From: Anadara kagoshimensis
Lineage: Eukaryota; Mollusca; Bivalvia; Arcoida; Arcidae
Direction: 5' to 3'
NCBI GenBank assembly: GCA_021292105.1
Contig: CM037865.1
Span: 69,926,356-69,990,355, forward strand
Length of the DNA: 64,000 nt
In this document: positions 61,226 to 64,000 of the stretch, in pieces
How positions within the stretch are numbered: the stretch's first letter is position 1
Layout: each line of letters opens with the position of its first letter
Position numbers and translations under genes: made by a program
Notes under the pieces: generated by a model
Database searches by the model: none
The model's input: only the letters and a program-made list of their open reading frames with translations
Told to the model about the DNA's origin: nothing

Positions 61226-61257
61226 ATCAAAAACAAACATACTAATCCATGTCCGAA
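61226..61257 (-). mobile_element. PLE 3'-terminal scrap
   Basis: 'atcaaaaacaaacatactaa' and 'tccatgtccgaat' are the complement of the tail terminus. Confidence 0.6.
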
Positions 61258-61435
61258 TAAATAAATAAATATAAATAAATACAAATTTATTTTTATTATT
61301 TTGTTAATTCTAAATAGTTAGTTTTTTAAACTTCACTAGACTTTTCAACTTTGTTATTTTGTTAGGACCAGAAAAATCCTATGCATTGCCTACCATTATA
61401 GATAGGTATCAATGTTAATGACAAATGGAATAATG

Positions 61436-61545
61436 ATTGAAGTTCATGAGTTTTACTCAATTTGCCAGTTATCAAAATTGATACTTTGCTTTTTGGGATT
61501 GTGAGTTCAATATGGAGCGATATGATTGTGGTTGATATATGTTAT
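61436..61545 (+). mobile_element. diverged PLE 3' tail fragment
   Basis: 'gaagttcatgag', 'ttgccagttatcaaaattga' and 'tactttgctttttgggattg' follow the tail order. The terminus is degraded. Confidence 0.5.
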
Positions 61546-62279
61546 CATTTCGTCTGTATAGGTATTATTTCTGTTTGATGTTCAAAAAATGGATGGTGAA
61601 GAGGGTTGTTTTGTGTGAAATATTTATTGCATTATTAATGGAATGGTTGAGGCTTTCAATAATAATGGAATAATGCTAGATTCAACCCATTGCCCATTAA
61701 ACGTCTTTACTTTCATATTTGATTGTCTCAATTTGAGTTTTTTCCTTTTTTGCCGCTTCTTTCGCCAATTTGATTTGTTCCATTTCCCCGAAAACGTTGG
61801 TTAGTGTATTTTTTCAGCAAGAATTTATTTGTTAAATAATGTTTTTTAATCGACAGATGGTTTTTAGTGTTGGATTTTTTGTGATTAATATCAATATGTA
61901 CCAGTGTTTTCGACTGAAGATCGAATGCTTATTGATTAATATCAACAAAACACAAGTGCTGTTGGCAGATATTATTAAGTATTGAATTGCTATTAATTTA
62001 TATAAAACATACTGACTGATAACCCCAGTGGCAACCAATAATGGACTTTTTCTACCTGATTACTACTCTTTGAGTCGGATAAATAAAACATTCAAACTTC
62101 ATAAGTTAAAAACATAATAATGAAAAACAAAAAATATGACTTTTTAATTTAGTGAATCAGAATTTCAACCAAAAAATTAATGTAAACTTCCATTTATTTC
62201 TCATGGTTTAAATAGAAAACAAATTAAAAAACATTCTACTATACACAAATATAACTTGACATGTACTCCAGTTCAAAGA
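61546..62279. other. AT-rich intergenic, nothing recognised
   Basis: No gene or element is seen. Confidence 0.45.
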
Positions 62280-62510
62280 CAGTGACTTTATAAGGGATTT
62301 CAATTATTGGTTGTCCTTTCTTCTTTCGTTTAGCTGCAAAATATTTCCTTAGCTGATTTTGGTAAAATATATTTTGGTCTTTTGGATTCTTTTCAACATC
62401 TTCAAAAAAGTCTTGGTTTCATAATTCAGGTCTAAGCACTACTGATGAGGAATTGTATTCCGAAACGGCCGTCTAGTGCTGTAAAATTAAGATTGGTATA
62501 ATATGTAATT
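62280..62510 (+). mobile_element. PLE terminal-repeat segment carrying an intact hammerhead
   Basis: It shares with the minus-strand segments at 44850-45130 and 46210-46500 the words 'aatatttccttagctgattt', 'tggtaaaatatattttggtc', 'gcactactgatgaggaattg' and 'gtataatatgtaatt'. The ribozyme lies near its downstream end, as known for PLE terminal repeats. A 3' tail fragment in the same orientation begins 560 bp further on (63070). This may be the other end of the same insertion. Confidence 0.65.
62436..62479 (+). ncRNA. hammerhead ribozyme, type I, complete core
   Basis: A self-cleaving RNA motif. Helix I is GCACTA (62436-62441) with TAGTGC (62474-62479), six perfect pairs. The core CTGATGA is at 62442-62448. 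Helix II is GGAAT (62449-62453) with ATTCC (62457-62461), five perfect pairs closed by the loop TGT. GAAA is at 62462-62465. Helix III is minimal (A-U and C-G around GGCC), leading to the GTC cleavage triplet at 62471-62473, so cleavage would fall between 62473 and 62474. All invariant hammerhead positions are present. Very short helix III is known from PLE and retrozyme hammerheads, which often work as dimers. It processes retroelement RNA; it is not a host gene. Confidence 0.87.
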
Positions 62511-63069
62511 ACTCGTGTCGCTTTCTTTGTGGCATGTATTCATGATTTTTAATTAGAACCTTTTTTCTTTTTTTAGAATACAAGAAAGTAAGAAACGCCC
62601 ATAGCCAAAGCAGTGCACTAGTTTAAATCAGCAAGGAGATTAAATCGGTTAGGTGTAAATATAGGCTTTATTCTTTCAAAATAAAGAAAGAAATGTGTTT
62701 TGAATATTCACTACAATTCTGATAAACCAAACAAAATTCAGAAGCTAAAGGGAAAAGAATTTGAATTTGCTAAGAAAAATTAAGTAAGTAAATCGATGAA
62801 TTGAAATTGAAATATAAATGATGGAATTACATACATGTAGGTGAGTCATACAATGTATGATAATTAAGCCAATTAAAAGCAAATTAAAAATGGAAGGTAA
62901 GTAATTTTGAAAATCTACGTCATATACATATGCGTTGTTCTTCTTATAAAAATGCGTTATTCTAAAACATATGTTTTGGTGTAAAATTTAAGTCGTCTGT
63001 GTTACTGTTTGAACAGGCGAAAGTTTATTTTGGAAAAACATTTTGTTTTTATTACACTTGTCACACTTA
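62511..63069. other. spacer between PLE terminal repeat and tail
   Basis: No RT or other coding remnant could be recognised here, although the two flanking PLE pieces have the same orientation. Confidence 0.4.
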
Positions 63070-63160
63070 TTTGGAGAACAGTTCACGTGTCTAACCTAAC
63101 TCCCAAAGTTTTTTCTTGTGAATTGTAATTCGGACATTAATTAGTATGTTTGTTTTTGAT
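63070..63160 (+). mobile_element. PLE 3' tail fragment
   Basis: 'gttcacgtgtctaacctaac' and 'ttaattagtatgtttgtttt' match the tail. It is separated by only 18 bp from an inverted copy (63179-63572), so the pair can fold back on itself. Confidence 0.7.
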
Positions 63161-63178
63161 TATATTGTATTATTTATT

Positions 63179-63572
63179 AACATACTAATCCATATCGAAA
63201 TCACAATTCAAAGCAAAGCAAAAATATTGAAACTGAAAAGTAAGGTAGAACCCTTAAATTCCGCCAGGAAAGTGAGGCCGTATGCTTCGTATGAGAAAGC
63301 ATCTCCTACTCCTGTGTAACTAGCTACATCCGGCACATGTGTATTCGAAATTGGGAATGAAAGGAACATGGAACTATGGAACGTCAAATATATCCAGGGT
63401 AATATGGGTTCAGAGACATCATTCATTATCAACAACATTGTGAAAACAGCCTCAAAACTTTTTTAGAGCCCTGGTAAGCCTAGGCTTGCAACATTCCTGT
63501 GTCAACAATTTATTTGTAAACAGCTTGCTTAGTTGTATGAAATTCACGCAGTGGGAACAAGCTCTGACATAA
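63179..63572 (-). mobile_element. PLE protein end and complete 3' tail
   Basis: The minus strand contains the protein-end region ('gcttgttccca', 'tttacaaataaattgttgac', 'gccctggtaagcctaggctt' on the plus strand) and the whole untranslated tail down to 'catactaatccatatcgaaa' at 63181. It is 5'-truncated and broken. Confidence 0.75.
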
Positions 63573-63681
63573 AATATGAATTGTAAAAAATACACCATCA
63601 AGCTGGAGACTCTGGTATATAGCTGCATATGTTTACGGTAGCTAATTCAATTATAAAAACGTCAGCAGACTATATTCTTAT

Positions 63682-63683
<2 letters not shown>

Positions 63684-63731
<48 letters not shown>
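63684..63731. repeat. (GT)24 microsatellite
   Basis: An uninterrupted GT dinucleotide run of about 48 bp. Confidence 0.97.
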
Positions 63732-63733
<2 letters not shown>

Positions 63734-64000
63734 CTGTTCCGTGTAAAAATGTATGTTCTAGAATTGATGATGAACATTTCTTATTGAGGAATTATAGTAA
63801 CTATACACCAAATCTCCAAACATTTAGTGGAGCTCAATATTTACAAAGTGTATCAAAATATTTATAATTTATCTATTTCGATATCATTATACTAATCGTG
63901 TCAGAGATTGCGTAAACGGTTTGATTATTGTAAATATTTATCTTATTACATCAGCATTGCATGTCATATTGACTTAGACGTAACTAAAATAAACTTGTAG

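Overview
The window looks like a gene-poor stretch of an AT-rich metazoan genome, most likely a bivalve mollusc. The evidence is a single-exon Frizzled-4-like receptor gene, a tRNA-derived SINE ending in the metazoan 'gacgttaaacacc' type tail, the mollusc-type repeat opening with 'ccgaaaggggattatag' and (gtcc)n runs, and a very high density of small repeats. The phylum-level call is an inference, because no sequence search was possible.

The only host protein-coding gene I can support is on the minus strand at 40048-41784: a complete, intronless Frizzled receptor of 578 residues whose closest family match is Frizzled-4. A short upstream ORF overlaps its start codon, and a plausible poly(A) signal lies about 0.6 kb downstream.

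The first 40 kb hold no recognisable gene. They contain several minisatellites (notably a 14-unit array of alternating 75- and 61-bp units at 10611-11576), a decayed PIF/Harbinger DNA transposon (12412-13531), and directly beside it a 2-kb foldback-type element whose two ends are inverted arrays of short palindromes (13542-15554). They also contain a CRE-motif-rich dimeric array (18410-18840), a TA-flanked MITE (21217-21396), a tRNA-SINE (22381-22712), a near-perfect 152-bp palindrome (25299-25450), and a family of small hairpin elements with TGTCAT/ATGACA ends, two copies of which have perfect 4-bp flanking duplications.

From 44 kb to the end the window is a graveyard of Penelope-like retroelements (PLEs). 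About 20 fragments, in both orientations, carry pieces of the PLE reverse transcriptase, its C-terminal segment, and a long 3' untranslated tail ending 'atggattagtatgtttgt'. Four loci carry a hammerhead ribozyme motif in the PLE terminal repeat. One, at 62436-62479, has every invariant core nucleotide and fully paired helices I and II, so it may still self-cleave. Two of the hammerhead loci lead, after a gap, into the 3' tail with no recognised reverse transcriptase, which suggests retrozyme-like non-autonomous derivatives or deleted copies. A LINE C-terminal fragment also lies in this zone (50829-51090).
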